The notes under the pieces are model-generated. The model was given only the letters and a program-made list of their open reading frames with translations, did no database searches and was not told where the DNA came from. A DNA stretch of 64,000 nucleotides, from positions 6,736,953 through 6,800,952 of the forward strand of contig RPFO01000079.1 of assembly GCA_009746045.1 (NCBI GenBank), read 5' to 3'. Each line of letters begins with the position of its first letter. The stretch's first letter is position 1. Positions 1-27,711 of the stretch are shown in pieces. This stretch comes from Mesostigma viride. Lineage: Eukaryota; Streptophyta; Mesostigmatophyceae; Mesostigmatales; Mesostigmataceae. The position numbers and the translations under genes were made by a program.

Positions 1-893
1 CTATAGAGATTGTGAGCTCCTGATCTTTCACACGGCCAGCGTGTGAGCCAAGGTTACAAATAGCAACCCCACCTGCTATAATCCACACCACCTGCTTGTT
101 GTGCCCACCCACATGCCTGCCGTTGTTCGTCATCGGCCACCACCGGCTGTTTATCAGCCACATTGCCACCACCAGCGGCTGGAATCACCCACCCACCTGT
201 CTGCCCGTACGCGAACAGTGTGCTGTTGCACCACTGGAACGCGTTGTCAATGATGGGCATGCCGATGCCTGCCAGGTGGCGGGGGGTGGGTGGGTGGGTG
301 GGTGGGGTGGGTGGAGCGACAAACAAGGAAGCATCAGTCAAAAAGCCATAGGGAAGCTAGGCCAGGTTGGATATTCATTCCTTGACCAAGTTGTTACTTT
401 TCCATCCCCCCCCCCTAGCTTGCTTTGTTTGTCGTTTAGCACATGAAATGCGCAGTAAATGGCTGTAATATACGCGCAAAAGCACGGTGCAACAGCAAAC
501 GAATTAAATGCCAATGCGTGCATCTCTTCTAAATGGCAAGAATATGATAGCATCGCTGGCAGTGGTCGCTGGATCCACATGAACAAAACAGGCTATGTGA
601 CGATGCACTTACGTGCTTTAAATGAATTATACGATGATGAGTATGCATGATGAATCAGGTCGCATGCCAATTATGGACTTTGTAGCCAAGAAACCCAACA
701 ATGCTGAAACCTGGAACAGCGAGCCAAGACAAGGGCACTTGGTGATGCGACGGCCATGCAGGCCATCAACCTGACGACCCTATCCCGGAACGTACCTGAC
801 AACCCCTACTCCTGGGAACCTGTCTCTGGTACATAGTAGATCATACTTATATAGGATGCACCCTTGCGGCAACCTCTACCTGGGAACGGGTCT
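1..893. other. non-coding left edge
   Basis: No gene could be supported. The stretch holds a short G-rich TGGG-type run at about 283-317 and otherwise unique sequence. Short open frames here have no recognisable domain. Confidence 0.5.
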
Positions 894-894
894 C

Positions 895-1177
895 TGATCT
901 GCTCGGTAATCACAGTCTGCCATTAAATACACTAGTATGTGTGTGTATAGTAGACTGTGTACAAACTAGTATATGTGTGATCTGCTCGGTAATCACAGTC
1001 AGCCATTAGATACACTAGTATATGTGTGTATAGTGGTGTACATACTAGTATATGTGTGATCTGATTGGTAATCACAGTCTGCCATTAAATACACTAGTAT
1101 ATGTGTGTACAGTAGTGTACAGACTAGTATATGTGTGATCTGCTCGGTAATCACAGTCAGCCATTAAATAAACTAAG
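895..1177 (+). repeat. tandem repeat, ~80 bp unit x 3.5
   Basis: Units begin with tgatctgctcggtaatcac at about 895, 978, 1057 and 1136, so the period is 79-83 bp. Each contains an ACTAGTATATGTGTG block. The last copy is partial. Confidence 0.9.
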
Positions 1178-1645
1178 TGTAGACGAATGGACAGCCGTGC
1201 AAGTCGACCTGGTCCACAGACAAACAGACTTGAACATCCGCTACATAAACGGCACCTCGGAGAAAATCAATCCGAAACATTATCCATGCCTTGGAGCGAT
1301 TCATGCGAGTTCCACTTATGCAAAACCGTGCTACGTTGTGCGTGTAGGCACACGTGTGGACACACAGGGCGCCACAGCAGGGTGGCGCTACTGTATCTCC
1401 ATTAAATGAAGGCTGCCACGGGATGGCTCCCCTGCCTGGACAGCTGCTATAACCGCTCCTGTGGTCAGTTCGTTTAAGGTACCTTGGAACAGCTCCTCCT
1501 GCCGGGAACCCTCGCCGTACACATGGTCGAAATGGAACGCCTGGGCCTCCACGTCCGCATGCCTCGCGATCTGCACCGAGCTGGGGGGCAGAGACAGGGG
1601 GGGGCCACGTGGTGCATTGCTGGGTGCCAAGCACCAAGTGAGCAC

Positions 1646-1904
1646 GGGAGGGAGGGAGGGAGGGAGGGAGGGAGGGAGGGAGGGAGGGAGGGAGGGAGGG
1701 AGGGAGGGAGGGAGGGAGGGAGGGAGGGAGGGAGGGAGGGAGGGAGGGAGGGAGGGAGGGAGGGAGGGAGGGAGGGAGGGAGGAGGGAGGGAGGGAGGGA
1801 GGGAGGGAGGAGGGAGGGAGGGAGGGAGGGAGGGAGGGAGGGAGGGAGGGAGGGAGGGAGAGGGAGGGAGGGAGGGAGGGAGGGAGGGTGGGGGGGAGGG
1901 AGGC
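1646..1904 (+). repeat. (GGGA)n microsatellite, ~260 bp
   Basis: A long, nearly pure purine tetranucleotide array with a few GGAGGG slips. It yields long spurious open frames on both strands (Gly/Arg/Glu on plus, Pro/Ser/Leu on minus) that should not be called genes. Such purine tracts can form triplex or G-quadruplex DNA. Confidence 0.97.
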
Positions 1905-3526
1905 CACATATCGCATCCAGGAGGCCCGGCACCGCTTGTTGGCTTTTTGTTCACTACAACTTGTTTACTACGACACACACGCAGATTAGCAAATGGAACA
2001 CCTTCTGATGGCCTGGATCATCCCTGAGGCAACCAGCTTCCACACAGTAAGCTACTTGTCACTGGCAGGTGATTGACCTGGGAGGCATGCCCAGGCGCGC
2101 CAGTCGATGAGTTTATGCAAGAGCTCAAGACTGTCCCCTTGCTCATGCCTGTGTGAGCTTTAGAAAAGGACTGTTCAGAACAGGATGGGAAAGTGTTTCT
2201 GACCCAGCTAAGTTCACAAAAATTCAACGTTTCTGATGACTGTTGCAAAAGACTTTGCAAGGGAATGCTGCACGCAAGGATCGACCTCTACATGCATTAC
2301 CTGCGTCCGCCCTCATTGGAAACGACGACGCGTACGGGATCATTTGCGAGAAGCTCCCTGCGAACGCCAGAAGAAAAGTTTGCACTGTACAACTACATCA
2401 GGTAATAATGTTCAACGCAACTATGACGTCCCTAGAGAAATTCATTTGAAATCATGCGAATTCTATCCATCCATTAGCTTTTCAAGTTACAGGCTCCACG
2501 CATCTGGGAGATTGTGCTATAGACATGCTGGGAAACCTTTGTAGCAAGCCACACAACATGTACGACCTTGTACCGGCGGCAATCCGGATTATACCTGGTC
2601 ACGTGCGCTGAAATGCATCACATGGCAAAAGCGGTCAGATAAGCTAAACCAATAGAATTGAAGGCCTTGACTTGGATACCTGTCGTTGAGTGGGCGGACA
2701 CGCACAGCCACGCGGACAGAGGCTTCGCGCCCTACGTCTGCCATTTCACTCGGGTGCACCCGAGCTATCTTTAGCGACGGTGCAGTGTGCCTGATATTGG
2801 CTGCCGGGGCTCGTGCAGGCTAAGCCGTACGAGCAGGAAAGACCAAACTTGCATTTTACATATTATATGACAGCATTCGAGGCAGTAATTGCGTCGAGCG
2901 TCGTGATTTACGCTTCTGCTATCTGGCCCACGCTGCCATTTTCCGTTTTCCCTCGTTTGGCCGTGAATGCAATTATTTACGGTAACTCGAGTACACGTGT
3001 AATCGAGTATTGTGTCTTGCTGCCTCGGCCTCGCCAGCTTGGCCTGATGCTGCCATTCCTACACGGCTACCCACCCCTACGGTAGCTTGGCTCAGTTGGC
3101 TGCCACGAACTCCACGTACCAGGTCGCGAACCGTACGGACATTTGATAATGTGACGGCTCTGGATGACCAGTTGGTAGCAAGATGTGTACTGTGGTCAAC
3201 AGTGCGGACAATGCTGGCCTGGCAAATGATGGCCAGCACATCTTTCAGCAGTAGAAGTTCTCTGAGTCTAGAGTACGATGGCTCCCAAGCAGTATGCAGT
3301 GATTGCATATTACTGCGTGGCAGCCATGCCCGTGAAATTAGTGCGTTGTCTTTACCAACGCCTGCAGCTGGTTGGGGAATGCGTGCGATAGGCAGGGGCT
3401 GCCATTCGATCCGATTTTGTGACCCGTCAATGGAGGCTCATTGCCTGTCAGCAGCTTCATTGGGAAAATCCCGTTTGGTAGCGTAGCACTAGAAGCCGTG
3501 TCGGCGCTACTTCCGTTATCGCAGCC
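1905..3526. other. region upstream of the sialidase-like gene
   Basis: About 1.6 kb without a convincing gene. It should contain the promoter and 5'UTR of the plus-strand gene starting at 3527, but no clear core promoter motif could be assigned. Confidence 0.5.
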
Positions 3527-15817
<12,291 letters not shown>

Positions 15818-16960
15818 TCCCGCCCCGCCCCGCGTCGATTTGTTGGTTGCCCCCCGACAAGCTTGGCGGCCCTATCCCGCTGGTCAGACCAGGGGGTTCG
15901 AAGCCGAGGGGATCTGGCTGCGACTTTGGTGGGGGCTTGTTTTCAAATTTGGGAAGGGTCCGGCTCCACTCCTCAAGGCGGCTCCACTGCTCAAGGCATG
16001 GTGGCGATTTCGGCTCGATTTTGGGATGAGAAGCTAGTGGGTGGCCCCTCGGCTCCTCGGGTGTGAGCACGGACCTTGTTGGAGTGTGCATCAAGAGAGG
16101 GCAACGGAGCATTGATGCCGTGACATGTGGCAGCCCCTTGAGGATGGCATGCACGAACGGGGGTTGCTCGCTAACTGCTTCCAGGCTGCGACTGGCGTTT
16201 GCTGCGTGACCCGTTGTGGTGGGCGTGAGCGTGGCGGGGATTTGCTTCGACTTGTCGCCACGCATGCGAGGGAAACCATGCACGCGCATGGTGACCAGTC
16301 CGGAACTGTGTTCGATTCGCCATGAAACGTCAAATGGCTTCGATGGCGCTTTCTGCGGGATGCATCCAGGAAGGATGCCCTGTCATGTCCCTTGGTACCG
16401 CCGTGGCGATGGCACCATGCGCGTGCTCTGAAGGTAAGCAGCAAACGAGCGGTTGCTTGGGTGGCAACCAGCGCCAGGAGGGGTGGCAGCCAGCGCCAGG
16501 CGGGGTGGCATCAGAATCAGTTCAAGTACAACTGACGTCGCCGTGAGGATGGTGCGCCCTAGGTGGATCGGTGGCATGGCTTTGGTACGCCGCCCATGGA
16601 TTACATTGTAAGAGACCCCGTGGTTATAGTACAGGTTTGAGGTCTGGTCGTCTCCTGATGGGGCAGGGGAGGGTGAAGGGGGGCAGACGCAGTCAACAGA
16701 CCATGGGAGTGCACGTTGGCTCAGCACCACAAACCATGCATACTTCCATGTGGTTTGTCCCAACAAAACCGTGCTGCATGGCGAGAGGCGACTGGCAATT
16801 TAGTTCCAGAGATATGAGGCAAGCCTTTAAGCATGAGACTGATATGTTATCTGGTGGGCGCTCTTTTTGCAAATGTAGTTTACTTTAAACATAACATACA
16901 ATAAATTCTGGTACGTCATGCATGGACATACATGCACGCAGGTGCACTCACTCAATCACT
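15818..16960. other. 3' flank of the sialidase-like gene
   Basis: No second gene is recognised. It presumably holds the 3'UTR. A TGTAA at about 16605 and an AATAAA-like site near 16900 exist, but neither can be assigned as the poly(A) signal. Confidence 0.45.
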
Positions 16961-17251
16961 CAGGGCTATGTGCTATATATACTCCCAACGGAGTTATGTT
17001 CCAATTCAATTCAATACCATAGGTAGGCTGCCGCATAGCTTATGCTACAAAGGTGAGGTGGGCCCAAGACGTCACCTAAGGCGCAACCAGATGGCCACAA
17101 TGTACGTGCCAGAGCTATTGAAGGTACTAAAACGCTGGCATGAAGGAGAAAGGGGGTCTCAGCCCTTTCTTCCTGTTGGGCACATTGAATTGAATTGAAT
17201 TGAATTGTAACATAACTCCGTTGGCCGGAGTACATGTGGCACATATCCCTG
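16961..17251. mobile_element. MITE-like element with ~50-bp TIRs
   Basis: Left end cagggctatgtgctatatat and right end …gtggcacatatccctg are inverted copies. The inversion continues through CCAACGGAGTTATGTT and an AATTCAATTC run on the left versus its complement on the right. The interior is short and non-coding. Confidence 0.8.
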
Positions 17252-17675
17252 AGAAGGGGCATATGGCTTTTAATACATACTTGGCTACTTCCTGCAAGGG
17301 TAGGGTGTAAACTATACGCCTGCTCTGGGTACACAAAGTGCACCTGCACACCACTACGTATTCCAGTACCTAGGGCGCAGACATAGGCGGTAAGATCATC
17401 ATGGCTATACAAATTAAGGCTATAGGGCATGGCTAGCTTCTCAGCAGAGAGTGACTCTAGCTCTGCATGGGCACAGCATAACTAAATAAATAAATTAAGG
17501 CTAGGCATCATCTGGCCTGTGGGGCATGCACATCATAGGCACACGTGTACATGGCTAAATAAGGCATGAAGGCATCAGCTGGCCGGTATGGGGCCCGGCC
17601 ACACAGTGTAGTAGTACTACAGTGTAGTAGGCGCACATGTACAAGGCCACGGTGGCTAGGCCTCACTATTCTACA

Positions 17676-18910
17676 CTACTGCCAGTGTATTCCCCTAAGC
17701 TGGGGTGTCTGGAGGTGCTGGGGCCGCGGCGGTCGCTTGCCAGGCCGGGCCGGCTTGTGGCCGACGTAGATGGCGGCCCCCTTCCAGTAAACCGGCTTCC
17801 CCGCCGCGGTCTGCCGGCGGGATCGAGCTGGAGGTAGGTCAGCCATAGCTCCCGTCGCCGTTGTTGCTGCGCCAGGGTCAAGTCGTCGTCCAGGGTGTAG
17901 TGAGTCTTCTCGAGCCGCTTGCGGCGTCTGAGAAACGAAATCTTGTCCGCGCCGGGTGCTCAAAGATGAGCAGAAGCGGAGGCGCCCCTGCCTTACCTCG
18001 CGAGCGGGGAAGGCGGTGGGCGTCCAGCTTGATCTCACCACTGATGAGGCCCATGCGACCAAGGATTTCTCTCTCAAACGCCTGTGCAAGCGTCACGAAA
18101 TTCTCACCTTCCGCCAGGTCGAAGTTCTTGACGATGACGTTTGACATTGTGGCTGCGCTTGGCGAGCTCGGCCTCAGTCGCGGAGGTCGAGCGTCTGCTG
18201 CTGGAGCTGTGCTGCGACGGCGGAGGTCCGTGGTGGAGGTGGTGTGTTGCTTGATCATGTCCACCCAGGTCTGGGTGGGAGGGGCATCGCCAGCCGGGCC
18301 AGCGGGGGCTGGCTTGGCGGCCGCATTATGTCCTTCACCGCCTCAGTGGGTGGTGAGGCCTGCCCGGCCTGCGGTGCAATTGTTGTGCAGGCACTCCATG
18401 GCGCGCGCGATGGCGTTGTCCTTGAGGCGCTGGTCGATGTCGCGGAGCTGGGCGGTGATGGCGGCGGAGGTGGGGGTGGTGGCGGTGGATCGAGTAGGCG
18501 CGAGCCTCGGAGGGTCAGTGGAGGTGGCGGTGGATATGGTGGAGACGGGAGGGGGAGCCGGCTTGGCAGCCAGCGTGCTGCCCATTGCAGCCACATCTGC
18601 AGCAAGGGGGGCCACGTGCTGCGCGAGGGCCTCCTCAAGGAGTTAGGGGATGGAGCTAGGATTCGGTCAAGGTGGTGGTGAGCTAGGCCGGCAGGCCGTT
18701 GGGGGCCCAAAGCTCCTCGATGGAGCGTCCAAGGAGGGAGAAGAGGGCATAATAATATCCGCAGCTTGCATGGGGCGGGTCAAGGCGGTGAGAATGTATT
18801 CGTATGGGCCGGCGCCGCCGATGGTAGGAATCGACGAGGCGACCCTGGTGGAAGAGCTGCTTACACATTTCAGTGAGCGAGGCGTGCGATCCAAAGTCTG
18901 AACACGTAGC
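17676..18910 (-). pseudogene. LINE ORF1-like fragment A
   Basis: On the minus strand an RRM-like block (VIVKNFDLAEGENFVTLAQA, then AHRLPRSRGKAGAPPLLLIF) leads, through frame changes, into a C-terminal block with LDDDLTLAQQQRRRELW and GKPVYWKGAAIYV. This order (RRM, then a basic C-terminal nucleic-acid-binding block) resembles ORF1 proteins of L1-like non-LTR retrotransposons. A proline- and alanine-rich part precedes it. Frameshifts show it is dead. Family assignment is by overall pattern. Confidence 0.6.
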
Positions 18911-19583
18911 CCATGAGGCTGTCGTCGGTGGTTGATCTTGTCAAAAAAGCCGGGCGCTGGCCGGCGTCAAATTCGAACTCGTCCCCGGCCGGTTCAGCTC
19001 GGCAGGGCGACTGCGGCTTGCTTGCATGGGCTCAGGCGACGCTGCGGGCGAGAAGAGCCCGGGGTGCCGTGGGCGACCACAGTCTAGGGCTTGGGATTTG
19101 GAAATCTGAACGTGCGGTTGGAGTTTCGCGGGGAAACCCAAGTTCCCCAAGTAATCCACCAATGAAGCGCTTCGATCACTTAATTGCCCGCTTAAACCTA
19201 AGCCGGGCGTTCCGGCTGGCCACTTAATAAACGAAACAAGATGTTCTGGGCCGGAGGGCGAAGCTGCAGCCGGAGCTGCAGACGTAATAATTTTCAGGGC
19301 TTAGCGCAGGCTGCCGCCAGGCTGCGTTGCGCGGAGGAGCGTTTGCTCGCCATATTAGTGCATGATTGCTTCGGGAAAATATATCAGCGTGTGCGTCTTA
19401 GAAAGACGAAGCGATTGTGATATTCATGCACGGCCGAATTTGGTGCCCAAACGTGAAAGTTATGAGCTCTGCCGTCAGCCATGGCTACCTAGCTCGTGGC
19501 TCGTGGCTTGTAGGTACCCCCGTATGTTGCGCACGTACAGTAAGTAAGCTAGGTTGTCAGTCTCCTTGATACAGTAATTATAG
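18911..19583. other. spacer, unassigned
   Basis: GC-rich at first (it may be more of LINE copy A), then AT-rich spacer. No gene was recognised. Confidence 0.4.
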
Positions 19584-19700
19584 TAAGTAAAGTAAGTACT
19601 TGCGTGTCATGCGCAAAGGCATCAGCCACGGAGTACTATGCTAATCTCATGAGAAAAAATAATTACACAAAAGTTTAAGGCAAATATCGTCTGCATCATT
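19584..19700 (+). repeat. dispersed repeat family P, copy 1
   Basis: Shares agtaagtacttgcg, then GAGTACTATGCTAATCTCAT and AATATCGTCTGC, with 31437-31545. A shorter inverted piece lies at 28773-28820. Confidence 0.8.
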
Positions 19701-20005
19701 CCCCAACCATTAGGCACTAGATGGGGATGTAATCCTCATCCGAGCTGTCCAGTCTACTGTAATGGCAGACGAGGCGGTAGTGTAGCGGCTATTCTCACGG
19801 CCAATAACCTCCACCTGCGGACTTCTACCCTGGCTAGCAACGGGCCGCGGGGCCGGCCCGTGGGGAGAAAACAGGAGCATACCCCTCAGGAAGGTGCTTA
19901 TCGCAGATGGCACCCCATTTGGTAGCGGACGCCGAGGATATGACGTTCGGAGCATTCTAGTGACGGTGCTGTCAAGCTGCACATACAGGGATTAAAAGCA
20001 CTCCG

Positions 20006-20033
20006 GTGCTCCGTGACTCCCCAACGGGAGCAC
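20006..20033 (+). repeat. 28-bp hairpin-forming dispersed motif, copy 1
   Basis: GTGCTCC…GGAGCAC forms a 7-bp stem around GTGACTCCCCAACG. The motif is flanked by an AATTAATT run. Other copies are at 28859-28886 (-), 29232-29259 (-) and 61217-61244 (+). Confidence 0.85.
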
Positions 20034-20215
20034 GAGTTTGATTAATTAATTTATTATCTAGTTAATCCTATATATTAATTTAGCCAATGTAAGGTAATCC
20101 GACACTATCCAGGGCATCGCGACTTCAGGACTCGCCAATCCAAAAAGCCTGGGAAATACTGAACGCCAATACGAAATACGAAGGCGGACTTACTGACGGC
20201 ACCATATTGAACCCG

Positions 20216-20376
20216 CGCGAAGCGCCCGGCGGCGAGCGAAGCGAGTTGCGCTGAAAGCGCACAGCGAGCGCAGCGAGCGGCGAGCGGAGCGAGCGCACCG
20301 TACTGTTCAGCGGGCCGCGAGCGAAGCGAGCACCGTACTGTTCGGCGGGCCGCGAGCGAAGCGAGCAACGTACTGT
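20216..20376 (+). repeat. GCGAGCGAAGCGAGC-type repeat cluster
   Basis: Repeated near-palindromic GCGAGCGAAGCGAGC blocks alternate with CACCGTACTGTTC-type blocks. It is very GC-rich next to AT-rich sequence and non-coding. Confidence 0.85.
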
Positions 20377-20645
20377 TCCCCTCTCCGGGGCCGCGGCAGC
20401 AAAGGACCACGTACTACGCAGCAGGCAGCGGGCAGTCCCTCTACCGCCCCAAAGTGACTTTTTTTGGCTGGGCGAAGCCAGCGGGTCACATCACTCTCAT
20501 GCACTAGTTAATTAATTAATAACGCTGGGCGCTAATATCATTTCAAGTGCTGTAATGGCCCAAGCAAAGTCCATAATCGATTGGCCCCATCGATCTAGAC
20601 AACTAGCTTGAGTGCGCTATCCCAGGGGAGCCTGGGGGCCGGGGC

Positions 20646-21749
20646 TTAATTCCACAGTTTCTTGCTGACGTCAAGGTCCCCGCCCCGCCAGTACACAGTG
20701 ACTTGGGGCTTCTTGGGGTTGGTCTTGTGGCGAATGTAGTCGGGCCACTGATCGCGGCGTTGCTGCTGCTGGGCTGGCGTCAGGTCATCGTCAAGCGACC
20801 AGGAGGTGTTCACCAGCTTCTTGCGGCGAGACGGAGGAACAGAACTCGGGCTGCATGTGATGTCGCTGAAGGTGAGGACCACTGGAGGGGGCCCATGCAG
20901 CCTTGTCCCGTGGATGGGGCACTAGGCGGTATGCGCCCTGCAGTGTCGCACCTGGCAGCTCCATGCATGCATGCCAAGAGTTGTTCTTCAGCTCGTCGAG
21001 AAGAGAGTCTGGGGTCTCCTCCAGCTGCATGCATGTCGAAGCGCCTGAGGATGACCCGGCAGCGGCGACGGTACGCGGTCAGCAGCCTCGCGGCGCGTGT
21101 CTTCCAACTCCTGGAGCTTGGTGGTGATGGCGGTGACCTGGTATAGAGGTTGCCTGGCTCTTGAGCAGGTCAGCCCAGGATCGACGCGCGAGCTAGTCGA
21201 AGGGTCGATCATCCGGCTAGCCCTACCAGCAGGTTGGGCAGCGATGGTGGCCATTCGCTCGGCGATCTCGGCGACCTGCGTGGCCAGGGCGTCTACCTTG
21301 GTAGCAACTGCCTCAAGTTTCACAACCGGTGCCTTGGCCGACTCGGCCTTCCACCATGGTTAAGGCGGGCGGTCACAGTGGCTGTGGCCTCGGAAACTTT
21401 GATTACAATGTGCTCTTGCTTAGCAGTATGACTGAGGCTGGAGCTTAAGTGCGACTCTGGCTTCAATAATGTTGACCTTGGCCGAGAGAGTGTTGAGTGG
21501 GCCGTGAGGCGCGTTCAGGGCTGCTCAGCCATCGGCGCCAGCTGCTCCGCCACTGCAGCTCGGATCCAGAGTCCGTGAGCACTGGGGGAGGTGCACCACC
21601 CTGCGACGAGGATGCTGCAGCTGCTGTGGCTGCCCGTCTGCGCTCATGCAGGAGGCTCCGGAGGCCAGCGTAGCCAATCTGGGAGAAGTCCTGGGCGTCG
21701 CAGCGCAGGTAGCTGCACATGATGATCCTGCCTTCAAGTACGCCAACAT
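20646..21749 (-). pseudogene. LINE ORF1-like fragment B
   Basis: The C-terminal block LDDDLTPAQQQQRRDQW followed by KKPQVTVYWRGGDLDV matches copies A, C and D. Upstream on the same strand, in another frame, a heptad-rich segment (LEAVATKVDALATQVAEIAE) looks like the coiled coil typical of L1 ORF1 proteins. Several frame changes interrupt it. Confidence 0.6.
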
Positions 21750-22599
21750 GAGTATAGTCCTAGCTACGGAATCTGCTATACATCAGATGATTTCTTGCGT
21801 GCGCTGGTTGTCTCTATAATTTGATTGTTGTTGTGACTGGCGTTGCGCCCCTTGCAGCGATCTATCTTCCGCATGAGCTGGCGCTCGATCATCAACACTG
21901 TACTTCACATGCATGTTATAATTAGCACCTGACTGCATATGCATGTATGGTATCTGCGCAAGGGCGCAGCTATAGCATTAACGTCCAAATCTATTCATAC
22001 GTGCATGTCTAGATAGAACAATTAAGGTCATGATAAATTTAACAAACAACCAAGGTACGTAATTATGTGGTTACAAGAACATGATGTGCAAGCAGCTTGA
22101 TTGATTTATGAAGGTACTTCCATGTTACTTTACACACACAGGGAAAAAAAATGGCAAACTCATGCGAAAGCCATCAGCTTGACGCACTGTAAATTCACAA
22201 AAGTGTTGCATGATTGAGGCTATCATGCAGAATGCATGATTGAGGCCATCATGCAGAATGCATGATGGCGGCTATCATGCAGAACAATAAGCGAGGAAGC
22301 TATGGGCTAGCATTGTCATGGTAAGACAATGTTCGATCTAGTCTGTAATCACTAAGCCATTAGCAATTCGATTAGTGACCCCCCCCCAGTAATATGCTTG
22401 TCATGGCATGCCCAGACAAAACATTCTCAACTCCACGGCATCCAGTTGAAAGTCGCATTCCGCCGCTGGTTTAGCTTTAAAAAAAAAGTCTAGCGTTCAG
22501 GTCACATGCAGCCTGGTCAGTAATAAACCCCATCACCCAGGGCACACACCAGAGATAATTGTATAAGCACAGTCAGCTATTACCTCATTGATAGCCAGC
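21750..22599. other. spacer with a 26-bp triple repeat
   Basis: AT-rich intergenic DNA downstream of the minus-strand gene. It contains three 26-bp units at 22207-22284 (tgcatgattgaggctatcat and following bases), each a hairpin because GCATGAT and ATCATGC pair. No gene was recognised. Confidence 0.6.
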
Positions 22600-25730
<3,131 letters not shown>

Positions 25731-27141
25731 GTCAGCATTCGTATTTGGTTTGTTTAATTGCGTGGCGGAAGACGTGGAAATCGGGCATGCTGATGGCAGA
25801 AAGCGACTGCAACGCTCATAACTAAACATTAAGTTATCCTGCAAATGCCTCTCGCTATCGCGCACAATTGCCACCCATATAATGGCACTTACTGCAATTA
25901 CTCTTCGGATAAGGACTGTGCAACCGGATTCCTTACGTAATTAGTTATCAGCCGACAATAGACTGCAATCTTTTGCGCGATGCGACATAACGTGTGACTT
26001 CGGCATTTCGTCGAAAGCACATTGCCGCAAACGGACAAGTTTATCGTCTTCCACCACGTACTGTACCAACGGCCATTTTACAAACAGAGATCCCGCCGAG
26101 GCGCCGAGTGCCGACGCCAATTGATGGCTCGTTCCACGTAAGGTACCTATGGCGCGACGCGGGGAGTCAGGCGCAGCGGGCGGCCGGCTGCCGGCGGATC
26201 GGACGCCCGGCGCTGGACCGGCACGGCGCCAACTCAGCGAAGGCCGCGCAGGACCGCTGATATGCAGGCGCCGCGTGAGTGTATGCAGGCGCCATGTTTG
26301 TACTTGGTAGTGTATGTATGTACATACCTATGTACGCCGCTCTCAGCTTCTCTGCTGCCCATGTGCGGCGTGGGACACAACAACAACAACATCTATGTAC
26401 CTACGTACGCCGCTCTGTGGCGATGCCTGCGGGTCTGGCTGCCACGGGGCACGGGCCACCGATCTTTATAGGCGCGTCCGTAGCTTGCTGAGCCTGCCAA
26501 ACCTTTGGCAGTATGTAGCTCTAGTGTCTAGTAAGTAGTATCGCCGCAGAAGGCCGCAGAGGCCAGAGGGCCTGAGTCGGCCATTGCCTTCTGCTATCAC
26601 AGGAATTCCGAAACAAGAACAAACGGTTAGTAGGTACTAGGTACTAGGTAGTGGCTACAAAGTGCATTGCCTGAGGTTGCCTGCGCGTCGTAGGCGTAAG
26701 GCGGGGCCGGGCAAGTTCCAGTTTTTAGTTTGAGCAAGTTGGCCACGCACGCGAATGACATGAATGACATGACACTGGGGGCCGGCGGGTTCCGATCGAT
26801 GCGATTGCGGACGAGGTGCCCATTTGCATTGGGATTACATTTGTATTGAAGTCCGAGATGCACAGGTCGCCATTTGCGCATGTATGCCCCCGCACTGCGC
26901 ATTCGAATTTTCTACCGAAATTAGGGTGCGAAAGGTTGAGGACGCGCGTCAGAAACCTCGCCGAACACATTTAGTGCCTACCCTGATTAGGATTCGGCCT
27001 GCCTGGTGGATGTAGCCTTGCCCGGATTCGGTAACTAGCCAGCCGAGATCGGTGCTCGTGCGTCTCTTAAGACGTCTTCATTTCGTCAAAGGTTGGGGAG
27101 AGGGGAAACGACTCTGACAGCGAAAGGGTTGGAGTATTAGC
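25731..27141. other. divergent intergenic region
   Basis: About 1.4 kb between the minus-strand two-TM gene and the plus-strand Nudix gene. It should hold both promoters. It contains a short duplicated ACCTA(T/C)GTACGCCGCTCT block (about 26327 and 26399). No core promoter element is clear. Confidence 0.5.
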
Positions 27142-27711
27142 ATGGCCGAAGTGCTGAGCAATGCCAATCTGGTTGCTCGCGAAGGGCGAGAAAAGCAACG
27201 ATACCACGATGGCAGGAGGTTAGTAGCCGGGTGCATACCTATCCGGGTGGTGAGCGCCAACGCCGTGGACACTTCCTCCCCCATGGAGATAGAGGTGCTT
27301 CTGATAAACAGCCGCAATAAAAAAGGCCTCGTTTTCCCAAAGGGTGGGTGGGAAAACGACGAGACGGCGGAGGAAGCCGCCATGCGTGAGGCGATGGAGG
27401 AGGCAGGCGTGAGGGGTTACGTGAACGGCTCCCTGGGTCCATTCGACTTTGAAAGCCGGCGGCGGAAAAAGGGGCGGGCCCACATCTTCGTCTTGCATGT
27501 AACCGAAGAGATGGACGCGTGGCCCGAGATGAAGAAGCGGTCACGCGCGTGGTACCCTCTCAAGGAGGCAAAGACGTTGTGCAAGCACAGCTGGATGCAT
27601 GAAGCGCTGATGACGTGTGAGGCGGTGGGCCTGTTTGCATCCGCGGCCTATCAACAGAGACCGGATGTACCGGCACCGTTGCTGAACCCAGCGCCCACAC
27701 CCACTACATGA
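27142..27711 (+). CDS. Nudix hydrolase, plant diphosphoinositol-phosphatase type
   Basis: A single exon of 189 aa. The Nudix box GX5EX7REUXEEXGU is perfect at residues 68-90 (GGWENDE, then REAMEEAGV). It is preceded by RRLVAGCIPIR and LVFPKGG and followed by a basic loop (SRRRKKGRAHIFVL) and TEEMDAWPE, RAWYPLKEA and HSWMHEAL. This arrangement is typical of the plant NUDT4/12/13/16/17/18/21 group and of animal DIPP enzymes. These cleave diphosphoinositol polyphosphates and related dinucleotides in a metal-dependent way, with the REUXEE glutamates binding the metal. The protein is cytosolic or nuclear, with no targeting signal. The ATG at 27142 is the only reasonable start. Exact substrate preference cannot be read from sequence. 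Confidence 0.95.
   Translation: MAEVLSNANLVAREGREKQRYHDGRRLVAGCIPIRVVSANAVDTSSPMEIEVLLINSRNKKGLVFPKGGWENDETAEEAAMREAMEEAGVRGYVNGSLGPFDFESRRRKKGRAHIFVLHVTEEMDAWPEMKKRSRAWYPLKEAKTLCKHSWMHEALMTCEAVGLFASAAYQQRPDVPAPLLNPAPTPTT

Noticed and set aside
459-650. 63-residue plus-strand open frame with natural-looking codons
   Set aside because: No domain, no splice context and no neighbouring exon. Could be chance in AT-rich DNA.
2193-2405. Possible isolated exon (…RIDLYMHYLRPP…) ending at a GTAATA donor
   Set aside because: No partner exon, start or family could be found.
25994-26260. 88-residue plus-strand frame in the divergent spacer
   Set aside because: It begins with GTG, has no recognisable domain and overlaps the expected promoter zone.
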